Part shown: piece after piece, positions 35,156-47,188 of the stretch | Layout of the letters: every line of letters starts with the position of its first letter | How positions within the stretch are numbered: position 1 is the first letter of the stretch | Source of the DNA: Callipepla californica brunnescens | Lineage: Eukaryota; Chordata; Aves; Galliformes; Odontophoridae | NCBI GenBank assembly: GCA_023055505.1 | Contig: JALIRH010000007.1 | Span: 18,655,152 to 18,719,151 of the forward strand | DNA length: 64,000 nt | Direction: 5' to 3' | The notes under the pieces: model-generated | Told to the model about the DNA's origin: nothing | Database searches by the model: none | What the model saw: only the letters and a program-made list of their open reading frames with translations | Program-made: the position numbers and the translations under genes

Positions 35156-38100
35156 CTATGAATGGCATTGCTTCTTAAAAAGTATCTGACTATTCTGAGG
35201 CTAATTATAGTAGGGTAATGATCTACATCCTGGAGGTGAGCTGCTGGTGGTAAGAATCACATAGTTTTATCTTTCCTGTCAGTAGAAGACAAGTAGGATC
35301 ATTTCTGAATATATACAGTCTTTAAAGTTACAGAAATGTTCTGATTTCCATCTGATTTTCAAATGGAGAAACACAAGAAAATCCGTACTATATATTTGTA
35401 CTTTCAAGTTACTCTTTCCCATAAAATGACTAAGGTATTACACAGAAAATATTTTGAGCAGCTACAACAACTCTTCTGTATTCTTCCAACACTGTCTAAT
35501 TCCACTGAAATCATTACTAAATTTTCCATTGGTTTCAGGGAAGTAATGTAAGAAGCTACAGAAAGTCAAATGATGTCTTTAAGCAGGGTCGTCTTTTTGA
35601 TTGTAAATTTGTTACAGAGAACCAGGAATTCTGCTACTTCAGTGCAGACTGAGCTTTGTGTCAGCAGTGTGTTTAATGTCCTGACATATTCATGTACCAC
35701 AATCAAAGTAACTCAGACTGAGTCTGATGCTGCTATTCATCGTGCTGAAGTGAACTAAATAGTGAGATAAATGAATTTCTAGTCCAGTAAATGTTTTGGG
35801 GTTTGTTTGGTGTTTTGTTGTTGTTGTTATTGTTCCCCCTTTCTCTCTGCCCCCTGAAAAACTGGGATTATCAATGGCTGAACTTAGGAGGTAGACCATA
35901 TAAGATGCTAGCATGTTATTATGAGACTGTGCTCACACAATTGCAGGGGGGTTTCTTGTTTTGCTGAAATTAGTGGCAAAGCTTTATTTTAAGCCATAGT
36001 GGAATCAGACCCATTGAGTAGGCCTACGATCTCATGTTGTAAATTTGTCATACTTTACACCGCGTTACTGAAAGGAAAGAGAAATAATGATCTCAGCGTG
36101 CCATCTGCCAACTCAATCTGAATGCAACCGACTATGTCAGTCAAAGGGTGAGATATGCCTTTAAATGACTTTTGTGGGGATTTTTGTTGCTGTTCTGTCT
36201 TTTGGGGTTGCTTAGTAACAGTATTCTGTGTGCAAATTTGTAGCATCTGTGCAGACTGCAAGATGTTAACACGTTTGTTAAAATTAAGTCCTGTTAATGT
36301 TTCCTCTGCAGAACTTTACAATTAAATGCCTGCTTCTGTATTTTTTTCCTTCTACTATTTTAGAGAAAGATAGGTGTCTTTGAACAGTGTCAAATTGTAA
36401 GCTAACATTTCAATACTGTTCAAATAAGTTGCTAATGTTTTCAAATTGAGAACAGTGCAGAATTAAGCAGCTTGAACACAAGTGGCTTTGGAAGGCTGTG
36501 CAGTTCTGTCTCTGTGGTCAGTAGCTGCACACTGGAAACTGTCTGTGAACAGTTTCCAATTAAGACACTGAATAAAGCACTCACAGTCAGAAATCATACT
36601 TGATGACTTGCAGAACTGCGTAGGAAAGATTTAAAACAGAGAACCAATCAGATACACGTTGGCAGACTTCATACTTCATCCTTTTAGCTTCACATAGCAT
36701 GAGGTCAACTGGAATCTCCCTCAGCTTCAGAGGTGGAAAACACCAATATAGAGTGGGTTGGAGCAGGCCAGCTTCTGTAAAGGTGCAGCTTAGCCCCATA
36801 AGGTCACTGACTGATAGTCAATGGAGAGAAATAGGTCCTACAGACTGTAGGTCGTCTGCTCTCTGAGAGGCATCTTAGGGTGAGATGAATCCCCTCTCTT
36901 TCTGCAGGGGTGGAGAGAGCAAAGTGTGGCTAGAAAAACTCTCATTTTTAAGGCTAGTGGAAGTTTGGTAAAATGAATCTTGCTCCACATTGTTATTATT
37001 ATATATTTTTTTGGTGGTGATTCAGTATATTTCACCTTTGACCTGTTTTGGCAAAGAAAATGTTTTACAGGGAGGCATCTGCAGTCCTTAGTCAGACAAG
37101 TGAGAGGACAGGCTGAGAAAATGCTGCTGGACTTCTCTTCCAGTAATTGAAATATTTTTCTGTCCGTTTTCTTCATTAGGGACATTTTGTTCTACCTTTC
37201 CAGCCTCCTTAATCACGGGCTGGAGATGATGCCAGCAGACAGATATTATCCCCATGGTCCCTGGGTTGTCGCTATAAATTCTGTGAAAATATATAGTTTG
37301 ATTAATGTGCACTGGGGGAGCTGAAGCCATACCTTCAGTAACAGAAAATGTTAACAGTAACTATTGCACTATTCCTTTGATTTGGCAATATAATAGTTCT
37401 GTCATTTTATGTGCAATGTAAGCAGCTAATCTGATGCCTGGAGGAGCTGCAGCAGAGGAGGGACACCTGGCCAGCTCTGTTGTTCCCTACAGATGCCCTC
37501 CTGCCCTAGCATCTTCAAAGCAGCAGGAGTAGCAGAGCTGAGAGCAGGTCTTGTAAAGCCTCCAGGGAGCTTTCTGACTCCTTCCAAGAGCTAAAGGAAT
37601 GGATCTGTCCCTAATCCATTCCGAATTTCTCTCAGAATCCAGTGTAGCTTATATTTTGACTTGGCAGCTGTTACGATGCGTAGTGAAATCAGTTTCGCTG
37701 TTTACTAGTACACCCTCCCACCACAGGCAAGAATCTTGACAGCTCAAAATTGCTTTATAGATGGTTTAGCCAAATTACTGAGCTCTGAGCCCTGCAATGT
37801 TCGTGGTAAAAACTCTCTCTAGTTTTGAAAAGCAGATTGGATTTGTCAGCACTTCCTGTTTGTCCTGCCACCTTGCCCTGGAGCTCTTTTCATGGATCCA
37901 GATGTGTGAGGCCCATGCATACCTCTCTTCTCCTCCACCTTGGATAGGTTGTTTGGTGTACAGACTGATGGGGATTTTACATGGCACATGCTACACAGTG
38001 TCCACAGCTGCCCCATGCAGCAGCTATGGGCTCTGAACATCCAGAAATCCACACATCCATTGACCTCACTAAGCTGCCTAAGGCATAGATACCTCCTCAA

Positions 38101-38168
38101 AACCATTAGGAGTTCATACGGATGTTGCTTCATAGCTCCGGGCAATCGTCACTGATCTTTCATGATTA

Positions 38169-38518
38169 CACAGAATCACAGAGTTGTGGGGGTCAGAAGG
38201 GACCTCCAGGACTCATCGAGTCCAACCTCCTGCCAGAGCAGCTCCCTAGCCCAGGTTGCACAGGTAGGTGTCCAGGTGGGTCTTGAACGTCTCCAGAGAA
38301 GGAGACTCCACCACCTCTCTGTGCAGCCTGTGCCAGTGCTCCGTCACTGCACTGTGAAGAAGTTCCCACACACATCTGTGCAGAACTTCCTATGCTTCAG
38401 TTTGTGGCCATTTCCCCACGTCCTATCACCACACACTGCAGAGAAGAGTCCAGCCTCGTCCCTTTGCCTCCTGTTCCTTAGATATTTATTAGACATGGAT
38501 CAGATCCTCTCTGAGTCT
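38169..38518 (-). mobile_element. CR1 LINE 3' fragment
   Basis: Reverse orientation, about 350 nt. It is close in sequence to the forward copies at 15308-16294, 44511-44759 and 53932-54337 (shared CACAGTGCAGTGACGGAGCA block). Confidence 0.94.
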
Positions 38519-40279
38519 ACCATTTTGCAGTAGTTGCTTTGCTGCAACTCTTGACATGATTTAGGGAAGTAATGAAGGAGCTCGCATCTGTCAAGGGCCA
38601 AACAGCAGAAAGGAGTAAAAGTCTATTGTCTGAATCTGCCCCGTGATCCTGGAAGCTAACACCTTCATGCTGAAGATGCAAAAATATTGATGTTCCATAT
38701 ATGGTTTGTTTTCAATCGAACATATTGTTGTTTGAACAGACATCCCATTTGATCTTGCCTATTGAAGTCAGTGCTGCAACTTTTCTTCCCTTGGCTTCTG
38801 CCTTGTGCGTATGTTTATTCATCTGAATGATTCCTTTCTGCGTGGTGAGAATCCACCCAGCATGGGTAGGTGACAGAACTGGACCTCTGGTGATTCATGC
38901 TGGGCATAGGCTCTCTTCTCTCCAGAATTTACATGGGATAGATTTTTCTTTAAACGAAATTAATGTGAATTCTTACAAACACAGTCTCCTTTCTTTAGCA
39001 GTTCAGTAGTTAACAATCCTTCTGCTGTCACACTAAACACATTTTGCAGAAAAGCGTGATTTAATATTCTTTTTAATGGCATTTCTTACTCAGTTTACCT
39101 CTTTTCATCAGTAAACACGGTGACAAGTGCACAGTTGCCTTATGCAAATTAACAAGTTAACCTCTGTGTGAACAGCCAGCTCTTTGGAGGCATGGCACAG
39201 GCATCATGAATGGAGGCGAGCTGGGCTTCTGCAGATAAGTTGTCACTGGTTCTTCCAGCACTGCAGACAGATTCTCTCACTTTGACATATCAGCCCCACC
39301 TAATTCTCCTCTCCTAGCTCTGAGTTCCCTTTTTGACAGCATCTGTGTGAGGCAGTGTATTTTCTTCTGACTGATCGAGGCCAAGTAAATCACAAATCCC
39401 ACTGTCACATCTGGGAATTCATGAGTTTGCAGCTCGATGAACTGACAGGCCAAATCGTGTTTGCTGGAAAGAAGGCCAAGGTTTGACAAAATCAGTTTTC
39501 TCTGCTGGCTTTATCTGTTTCAAGAATTTCGAAATAGAAGATACCTTCTCTGAGTATGATATGAGTTGTTTACGTTTTCAGTAGAGTTTAATAATGTATA
39601 ATAATGTGTGTGAGGCCTATCAGCTTAATTAGAAAAACAGAACACTGAGTATTTCCTTCTCCCAGTGTACCACATCAGTGCTTTAAAGAGCCTTAAAAGT
39701 AGCCCTTAGCTTCAACAGTATTATTTCACGTAGGCAGAGGATTTATCCGGGTATTTGGGTCTGCGTTCTCATTCTTGCTGTTACTCTTCATGAAGCAGCA
39801 GAGCTGACTTCCAGCCCTCAGCCTGTAGTTTCTCCAGTACATCAAGTTTTCCGCTGTCAGAATGTGTCATACCTCATGCAGTCAGTTGTCCTGGGTTGTT
39901 CTGGGTTATTTTTCACGGGGCTGCAGCTGTCAATTGTAGTGCCACAAGATGACTAATGCCATCCTGGGAGTCACGCACCCCTTTTAACAGCACATGGAGC
40001 CAGTACTTTCCTTCATGCTAGGGAAGGTTTTGTATCTTTTGGTCTGAGGCTGGATGGTCGCTGGCAGTGCAAACTTCTGTTTTCACTGCTACGTAGCTAG
40101 TTTTCACTTCTTTACCCAAAATATTTTCATATAACAGGGTTATCACAATCCAGGAGTAAGACCTTTTTGAGAGGAAAGGGTTTAAAGTATTGTAACATTT
40201 CTGTGTCACGATGCAATAACAGTTATTTTTCCGATGACACCATACAGGCCGTGTCTGGACGACAACAAAACCATTTACA

Positions 40280-40475
40280 ATGAAAAAATTCACACTGTTT
40301 GATTTCATAAATGACAACTCACTGCAAATTGGAGAGACTTCGTGGATTCAGGATCTTCCCAGTGATGACAGCGAGCTAGAAGGATTTCTGAAACCAAATG
40401 AACATGTGCTGGTGAACTGGCCTGTGGGAGAAAGAAAGACAGAAAAGTATCTAGTGAAAGTTGTGTACATGAGTG
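40280..40475 (+). CDS. BEND6: BEND6 N-terminal exon (extra relative to the human start)
   Basis: This exon encodes 65 residues beginning MKKFTLFDFINDNSLQIGE and ending EKYLVKVVYMS plus one base. A possible acceptor (CATACAG) ends at 40247, and the frame has a TGA 45 nt before the ATG, so translation would start at 40280, where -3 is A. The donor GTGAGT follows ATG-AGT-G. The leftover G joins AT of the next exon to give Asp, so the frame runs straight into the human-like BEND6 start. The middle holds an acidic patch (DLPSDDSELEG) and VLVNWPVGE...YLVKVVYM, which looks like a small beta-rich domain of the kind at the N-terminus of BEND5 (weak resemblance, from memory). The usual human protein begins later, inside the next exon. 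This exon is coding if used; its use is inferred. Confidence 0.72.
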
Positions 40476-40580
40476 GTGAGTGCAAATGCAGAGCTTTTGA
40501 TTGATAATTGATTTTAATCTAATTGTAAAGTTTTGCTACATAATTTCCTGTGCTTTGGTCTCTTTTTCAATTCGCTTCAG

Positions 40581-40726
40581 ATGACCCCCAAGAGCTGGTG
40601 GAGATGATGCAAAAGATACTACAAGAGGATGAAATTACAAAAATACAAGTTCTTGGAAAAGGCAAGAGGAAGAGGATAGAAATGATATTCTCAGAAAGTG
40701 AAGACAGTGACCTGGATAAAGAACAG
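40581..40726 (+). CDS. BEND6: BEND6 exon containing the human-equivalent start
   Basis: The exon reads DDPQELVEMMQKILQEDEITK, then IQVLGKGKRKRIEMIFSES and EDSDLDKEQ. From memory human BEND6 starts MQKIVQTDEITNTQ and continues GKGKRKRTE... DMDKGQ, so the second ATG here (40607-40609, A at -3) is the equivalent start. The acceptor is CTTCAG at 40580 and the donor is GTAGTT after CAG. Entering phase is 1 and leaving phase is 0. GKGKRKR is a basic cluster that could be a nuclear localisation signal, and the acidic Ser/Asp/Glu tail that follows resembles a casein-kinase-2 type patch. If the upstream exon is spliced on, this exon continues an open frame and the internal ATG need not be the start. 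Confidence 0.9.
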
Positions 40727-41044
40727 GTAGTTTCTGCCTCTTGTGTGCCTGAAATTGGTCTGCCCATAACGTAATGAAATAGACCAAAAATACCAATTCT
40801 TCACAGTATAATACACTGAGTAGGCATAGTAAAGGCAAGGATAAAGGCAGCCTTCACGTGATACCCCAGCAAAATAACCTATTGGAGCAGTTCAGTCTGT
40901 AGATTTTCACTTTTGCTGTTGTCGGTGGTTTACGGCCTGGCTCGGCCTGGTTCCATGACAAATGAGGCAGAGGAACCCACAGACCCACGTCTCAGGAAAG
41001 GGGAAGGGGGAAAAGGGAAAGGGCAGGGCCTAGTGGAGAGCAGG

Positions 41045-41343
41045 AGAGGGACTTTTTACAAAGGCAGGTAGTGATATGACAAGGCTAACGGTTTTAAATT
41101 GGAAGAGGGGAGATTTGGACTACACCTATGGAAGAAATTCTTTACTTAGAGAGTAGTGAGGCACTGGCACAGGCTGCCCAGAGAAGCTGTGGGTGCTCCA
41201 TCCTTGGAAATGTTCAAGGCCAGGTTGGACAGGGCGTGGGTAACCTGGTCTAGTGGAATGTGTACCTGCCCAGGTAGGGAGTTGGAACCGGGTGATCTTT
41301 CAGGTCCCATCCAACCCAAACCCTTCTGTCATTTTGTGAATCT
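41045..41343 (+). mobile_element. CR1 LINE 3' fragment
   Basis: Forward, of a different subfamily from its neighbour: AAATTGGAAGAGGGGAGATT, AGGCACTGGCACAGGCTGCC, then 'GGTCCCATCCAACCC'. Confidence 0.9.
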
Positions 41344-41474
41344 GTTCACTCCAATAGGACAGAGGTCTGACCACAGCATAAGAAAAGTAGAGACCAGGTT
41401 CACTGACCTTTGCGTTGTGCTGAGATGTGCAGTGACAGAATGCGGGGAAAAACAGGTATTACTGACTTTTCATT

Positions 41475-41658
41475 AGGATTGGAGCACTGGCACAGGCTGC
41501 CCAGGGGGGTTGTGGAATCTCCTTCTCTGGAGATATTCAAGACCCGCCTGGACGCCTACCTGTGTGACCTGGTGTAGGGAACCTGCTTTGGCAGGGGGTT
41601 GGACTCGATGATCTCTAGAGGTCCCTTCCAACCCCTATGATTCTGTGATTCTATGAAT
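41475..41658 (+). mobile_element. CR1 LINE 3' fragment
   Basis: Forward, ending TTCTGTGATTCTATGA, only about 130 nt after the previous CR1 and about 125 nt before the candidate BEND6 cassette exon. Confidence 0.92.
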
Positions 41659-41782
41659 TGTTTTTCATAAATGCTAACTGTTGACGTTATATGCAAAGTT
41701 AATAAAAGTTCGTGACGTGCCACGAGATTCCATTCATACAGAGACTTCCATTGCAAAGATGTTATTATGCTCTTGTTCTTAG

Positions 41783-41881
41783 CACAAGATGGTGAAGCAT
41801 ATAAAAAGGAAAAAAACGTTTCAGGCATCTGCTCCTGCCAGCATCCTGAGTCAACTTGAAACATCTTTCATTAGCAAACAG
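41783..41881 (+). CDS. BEND6: Possible BEND6 cassette exon (33 codons, in frame)
   Basis: This is a candidate only. A 99-nt open segment is bounded by a pyrimidine-rich acceptor (TCTTGTTCTTAG) and a GTAAAC donor after CAG. It is phase 0 at both ends, which exactly fits the phase-0 intron between the two flanking BEND6 exons. It would insert HKMVKHIKRKKTFQASAPA and SILSQLETSFISKQ, a basic then Ser-rich segment, just before the coiled coil. The human protein as recalled joins GQ directly to RDPYSG, so this piece would be absent there. It could also be a chance open segment next to CR1 DNA. Confidence 0.35.
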
Positions 41882-42265
41882 GTAAACATCTCATTTTCAG
41901 CAATTTTCATCTATTAAACAAAAGCAAAGTGAGATGTTTTAGTGAAGTTAACAGTATTACCAGATACTGCTATAGAAAAGTGGTGAATGGAGAACAGAGA
42001 GAATAATACCAAACAGTTATGTGCTATTTTAACATTTCATTTTAAATTTTAATAGAAATGATAATATTTGTATTCGGTAACAATTATCATTTTAATGTAC
42101 CATGCCTGCTTATACACTCTGTGTGCAAAGAGAATATTCTAATTTAGCTAGATCTTTTAATGTTATGTTTAATGCTTTAATTTTATGCTGTGGTTGCTGT
42201 AGAGAGTACTAAGCTTTATGTTGTCCTTTTTTTTTTTTTGCTTGTTTGTTTTGTGTTCTTTCCAG

Positions 42266-42443
42266 AGAGAGCCATATTCAGGAAGCAACTTCCTATGCAG
42301 TGAAAGCAGCAGTGATGATGAAGAGCCTTTATTTCAGCTATCCAAGGTGGAACTGTGTGCCAAAATAAAAAGTCTCAAGAGGAAGCTGACAGACACCACG
42401 AGGGAAAACTGCCGCCTGAGGCAGTCCCTGGTGATGCTTCAAG
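42266..42443 (+). CDS. BEND6: BEND6 coiled-coil exon
   Basis: The exon begins REPYSGSNFLCSESSSDDEE and continues PLFQLSKVELCAKIKSLKRK, ending RQSLVMLQ plus one base. It aligns with recalled human RDPYSGNAFL...ESSSEDEEP and LSKEELCAKIKSLKEKL. An acidic serine stretch is followed by about 35 residues with leucine heptads, a coiled coil likely to mediate self-association. The acceptor is TTTCCAG at 42265 and the donor is GTACAA. It enters in phase 0 and leaves in phase 1, matching the next exon (TG TTG CCA gives Val-Leu-Pro). Confidence 0.95.
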
Positions 42444-43838
42444 GTACAATCAGGGGAAACTTTTTGATGAAGAGGGGAAACCTGGAGGTCATGAAAAGCT
42501 TGATTTATATGAGGCTGTCTGAAGGGAAATTGTGGCTGCTCGAGCACTTGACGTGATCAAGGCCTACTGTTAGCACCAAAGTCTTTAATACATAGGAACA
42601 ACATTCAACTCCAGCAGCACTGGTATTAAAAAAAATAAATAAATTAAATAGCCCTGCCTTCTGTGGAGGCCATGCAGCCATAGAGTTGGAAGTGGAAAAA
42701 CATAACTCCTGTCAGTTCTGAAGAAATCTGTCTGCATGCCATGTATAGCCATCAAATTAGCTCAAATACTCCACTGACCAGTCCAACAAACTCTGTTTTT
42801 AAGCAGTTTTTCTTGATCTACTGAGATTTTAATTATTCTAGAACAATTTCATTTCTAATCGCTTTAGAAATTCCTCATCACTGATAGTCTGAATTCATTT
42901 TGGTACAAAAAATTTAGTCCTTTTCAAAGTCGAGGCTATTAATTTTTAAGTTTTTTAAATAAGTGAACCCTTAATCACAGCATTTCTGAAGTCCCTCTTA
43001 TTTCATCTTGTCCTTTACTCCGGGGCAGCCAAAACAGGATCTGAAATTCTAATACATTAGTGGAGGAACAAGGTTTAAAGATGACTTACTGCTCCCCTTG
43101 CCAGCTTCATTACAGCATCCTCAGGCTGCCTAATATTTCTTTGTCATACAATTTTGCAAGCAGTTATCAGTTTTGATGACCACCTGATTCTATGGGATGT
43201 TATTCACCTCGACATGAATCACTCATCTCCACCTTTCTGAATATTATTTTTAAGCATTTTATTAGTCTGACAACTTTCCCTATATATTTAGGCTCATTTC
43301 CCTTGCATCTTATGCAATTATATTACTCTTTTGATTTAGTGATCCTTTACCCCTTGCATCCTTTTTGTTCCGCTGAATTGATTATTAATGAACTAAATAA
43401 AAGTTTGTATTTGAAAATAAATAGTATTCAGAAAAAGAACATGCAAAATATATTTTCTATAAAGTTAAAAATTTAAAGAAAAAAAGACTGTGCAGTTATG
43501 TAACTGCTTTGAAACAAGCCAAAAAAAAAAAAAAAAGAAAGAAAAAAAAAGAATAGCAAGCTGAGTGCTCTGATGGGCATGAGCCAATGATTCTTCTCAG
43601 CAGAGCAGAGAGCTGGTCTATCGTATTCTAAAAGCAAGGCCAGATCTTCGTGGATGGGGACAGCAGAACAACAAGGAAGTATCTGAGAGAACAGAAACTG
43701 TGTGTGTTAAAGCATCTTTGCTGACTTCTTGGACTCTTCTGCGGTATGACAGGAATCTAATTGCAAATATATATGCTCATATAACGAGTCTGAAAGTTTC
43801 AATTATCATTTTATCCATCACTTTTGATTTTATTTCAG

Positions 43839-44056
43839 TGTTGCCACAGGCAGTCACCCATTTTGAGGAGCTGGTAGGGATGGCTGAAGCACTGCTCAAA
43901 GGGGGAGTGACAGCACCTGCATCCAGTCTTCATTCACATGCTGTTTGGAAAGCACCTAACAACTCCTTAGCAGATGTGTATGCAGCTATGCACAGTAACT
44001 CCAGCTCACCAATAACTTTGAATGTGGAAGATGAGGAGCAACCGACTGAAAAACAG
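43839..44056 (+). CDS. BEND6: BEND6 linker exon
   Basis: This exon encodes VLPQAVTHFEELVGMAEALL, then KGGVTAPASS and a Ser/Asn-rich linker ending EDEEQPTEKQ. The first 23 residues are almost identical to human as recalled (VLPQAVTQFEELVGMAEALLKGG). The linker diverges, as expected for disordered sequence. The acceptor TTATTTCAG ends at 43838 and the donor GTTAGT follows CAG. Phase is 1 in, 0 out. The first part is helical and may extend the coiled coil. Confidence 0.93.
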
Positions 44057-44510
44057 GTTAGTTAGAAGGCGGTCTCTAGCATAAACAACAAATCTCAACA
44101 CGCTACAAACTTTGCTGATGCAGTGTAATGAAATTAGGCATCAGTAAGTGTAATTTTATCATCAGGATTCTTATGAACTCATGGCTCTTTCCAAGAGGAA
44201 CATGAGGCTTAGTTCAGCATGCTGGGACACTCCTAAACTGATGTCAGTGGCTCTGTGTGTCTGTAACCAAGGGCAGAATGTGGATGCATGAATTACATAC
44301 TGAGGTCCAGAGAAAACTTCCCATGTAATGTTTTGGATTCCAAAAAATAGAGGTGTTTCAGAGATAGCCTAAGAAAAATGCCAGCAATTTGTCTGAGCTG
44401 TTAATAAGTAGAGCCTTGCATGTTACTACTTTTGTTCCAGTAAGTTAAGTAGAAATACAGATATATACAAAGTTGCTGAATAAAACTGTTCATCAGTTCT
44501 CAATGACTGT

Positions 44511-44759
44511 GGCCACAAACTGATGCATAGGAAGTTCTGCACAGATGTGCTTGGGAACTTCTTCACAGTGCAGTGACGAAGCACTGGCACAGGCTGCACA
44601 GAGAGGTGGTGGAGTCTCCTTCTCTGGAGACGTTCAAGACCCATCTAGATGCCTACCTGTGCAACCTGGGCTAGGGAGCTGCTTAGGCAGGGGGCTGGAC
44701 CAGATGAGTCCTGGAGGTCCCTTCTGACCCCTACAACACTGTGATTCTGTGTGATTCTG
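44511..44759 (+). mobile_element. CR1 LINE 3' fragment
   Basis: Forward, from GGCCACAAACTGATGCATAG to GTGATTCTGTGTGATTCTG. It lies in the BEND6 intron after the linker exon. Confidence 0.93.
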
Positions 44760-45351
44760 CATAACAAAGTATAGCTGAGAGCTCTGAGCCACAGAGGCTG
44801 TAAAGGAAAATACAAAGACTCAAGTTAATAATTAATACTTAAAAACAATGAAATCTGTTAAGAATTATCAAGGCATCATGCTCTGACTATACATGAAATC
44901 TGATCTAACGTCTCTGAAGAAATCTGAATTTTCTAAGTAACCTAGACTTACCTTGATAGAAGTGATTCAGAATTGCATATTAGAGATTTCAGATACTTTA
45001 TCTGTTCAACTGTGGTGCACAGAAATTACTCTCAAAGCCTAGGACCAGATGTCACAGTTCTTAGGGCATGTCTACTCAGAGGCAGAAATATTAGTTGGGC
45101 ATAGTGCCATGCTCCCAAAGCTGTACAGATTGCAGGCCAGGACTGGACCGTATCCAGCCTGCATGGAGTGCAAACAGAAGGATTTAGATATGTCTGAAAA
45201 TGTCTCCACTAGTGAGTAATAAGGACTGCTTGGTGAACTGTTTGCTGTTTCGTACACAGAACCCAGACTTTTAAAAACTAAGAAAGACAATACTGTATAC
45301 GATTTCTAGTGAGCTGCAATAGTTATGTCTGTGACCAATTTTGTTTTCCAG

Positions 45352-45544
45352 TTCAAGATTGAAAAGTGGCAGATTGCACTTTGTAACAAGAGCAAACCTC
45401 AGAAGTTTATAAATGACTTGATGCAAGCACTTTATACGCACGAATACATGGCTACGCACAGCCTGACAGGTGCAAAGTCATCCTCTTCAAAGGATAAAGC
45501 AGCGAAACCAGCCATGAATCAGAATGAAGTTCAGGAAATCATAG
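45352..45544 (+). CDS. BEND6: BEND6 BEN-domain exon, first half
   Basis: The exon begins FKIEKWQIALCNKSKPQKF and includes INDLMQALYTHEYMATHSL, TGAKSSSSKDKAAKPAMNQN and EVQEIIG. It is the start of the BEN domain, a small alpha-helical DNA-binding and protein-binding fold; the pattern of a short 'ALCN' start, a 'dLm..LyT.eymAt.SLTG' helix pair and a 'KPAMnqneVqeII' helix fits the family. Nearly every residue agrees with human as recalled. The acceptor TTTTCCAG ends at 45351 and the donor GTGATA follows ATA-G. Phase is 0 in, 1 out. BEND6 in mouse is described as a BEN-solo nuclear repressor that antagonises Notch/RBPJ signalling in neural progenitors. Confidence 0.96.
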
Positions 45545-47188
45545 GTGATAACTTGTTAACGTTACTCAATATGGCTTTGACAGAGGGCTCTCTTTTGACG
45601 GAGGGTCACTAGTACTGAACAGCTGCTCTACTCAGGTTATGTGCTATTTTATATTGCCTTCTTTGTCTCCATGGTTTTTCCAGCCCATCTGTTCGGAACT
45701 CTGTCCGTGAAATGCTAAGTAGTAGCATTTCTGTTGAGTAGATTTTATGTTTTAATTGACTGTTCAGGAACAGTGATATTATCACTTTTTAGGTTTTAAA
45801 GGGCTATCATGCAGTGGTTGAACTTGGGCCATGGCAATAACGGATAAGGAAAATGGAAGGTGAAGAGAAAACAAACTCGGATCAAATTTAAAACAATGTC
45901 TACTATGTTCTGAAGTTAGTGAACATTATAAACTCTGACATTTTAGATAGTGCTTGAGGCGGTGTGAGACACTAAGTATGGGAGACAGGAACGGTGATCA
46001 AGGAAGCAAGCAAAATTTGTTTTATGCTGAGGTTTAAGGCAGGAAATGTTTGGTGAACAGGATAGAGAACTATTTCAGATGCACGTATCTGCTTAAAAAA
46101 AAAAAAAACAGTGTTTGGGGAACACACAAAATCTGATTTTTACTGGATTCACACCTGTAGCTTAATACTTCAACAACACAGCCTGAATTCCTGTAGCAGA
46201 ATCTCTCCCCCATGGCAGTTCCCTCAGACCGTGCCAGTTCACTCAGCCCTTCCTAGTTCATCTTCATTTCCTGTACCTTAGTCCAGTTTTGTTGAAGTTG
46301 GCCAACGGTTTCAGAAGATACCAATAGGATACTTGTGTAAGCCTCTCTTCCTTGGAAATATACCCAGAGAAAAAGGCCTAAAATTAGGAAAGTGAAGGAA
46401 GGAGTGTGTGTAGTAGTGAAAATGTAGAGGAGGTAAGATGAGACAGTTTCAGAATGAAGTGTGAGAGAAAATGAATAAGATTTACTGGGAAGATCTAATA
46501 GTAACTTTTCTAAAGGGAAAAAGCTAAGTAAAACTGGAGAGGGAAGACAATCAGAACACTGAATACTGCGTGCTGAAGAAGGCTCAGTGATGAGGGGAGC
46601 CTAATAGAGAAATCAGATAGGTTTGTTAAGGGAAACGAGAACCTTCCTGAACTCAAACAGAGGAGCGTCAACGCTATGGAGGAGGAGAAGAAAAATAAGA
46701 AAATATTTTTGTGAATTCCAGGAAATGAAAGAAAAAAAAACAAGGAAAGTGAGGATGATGAAGGAACTTCATTAATTCCTGATGTTAAGTCCTGCTAGCA
46801 CTACACTCAAAAAAGTTAGATGAAATACAGAAGGGAAAATGGGATGAAGGAGGCATTACCTGCAAATGCAAAATTAGTGAACAAGACCTGTAAGATTCAG
46901 AGGTGTGATAACTCGCGTGGATGGTCTCTGACAAAAACAGAGCAAAGGAGAAGATGAGGACACATATTCTGGAAGTTTTTATTCCTTTTGATTAAGCCAA
47001 GAATGAGCACAAGTATGGAAGGCAGAGAGTAAAGCAAAATAGTGAATAAGGACAGAAAAGTAACTAGAGCTGAAGCTGAAGTAGCCAGAAATGTCAGAGA
47101 TGCAATAATAAGTGCATTTTAGATCATGCTTCTGTGGTTTCCCTGATTTGGAAGACTCATACATGCCATCTCTTTACATATTTTGCAG

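Larger units (their letters stand above)
30200..40247. other. BEND6 5' intron / upstream region
   Basis: No convincing exon was found across these 10 kb. It contains one well-preserved CR1 (34686-35155, forward) and one reverse CR1 (38169-38518). The open frames at 31268-31656 and 33934-34155 have no recognisable protein features and no paired splice signals. The rest, including 30200-34670, 35160-38160 and 38520-40247, shows nothing I can name beyond short T- and A-rich runs. Confidence 0.6.
40727..47188. other. BEND6 introns between the coding exons
   Basis: The introns contain two forward CR1 pieces close together (41045-41343 and 41475-41658), another forward CR1 (44511-44759), A-rich runs at about 43518-43552 and 46096-46110, and a purine-rich stretch at about 46370-46960. 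Apart from the 41783-41881 candidate exon, 42444-43838, 44760-45351 and 45545-47188 show no further coding sequence that I can support. Confidence 0.65.
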
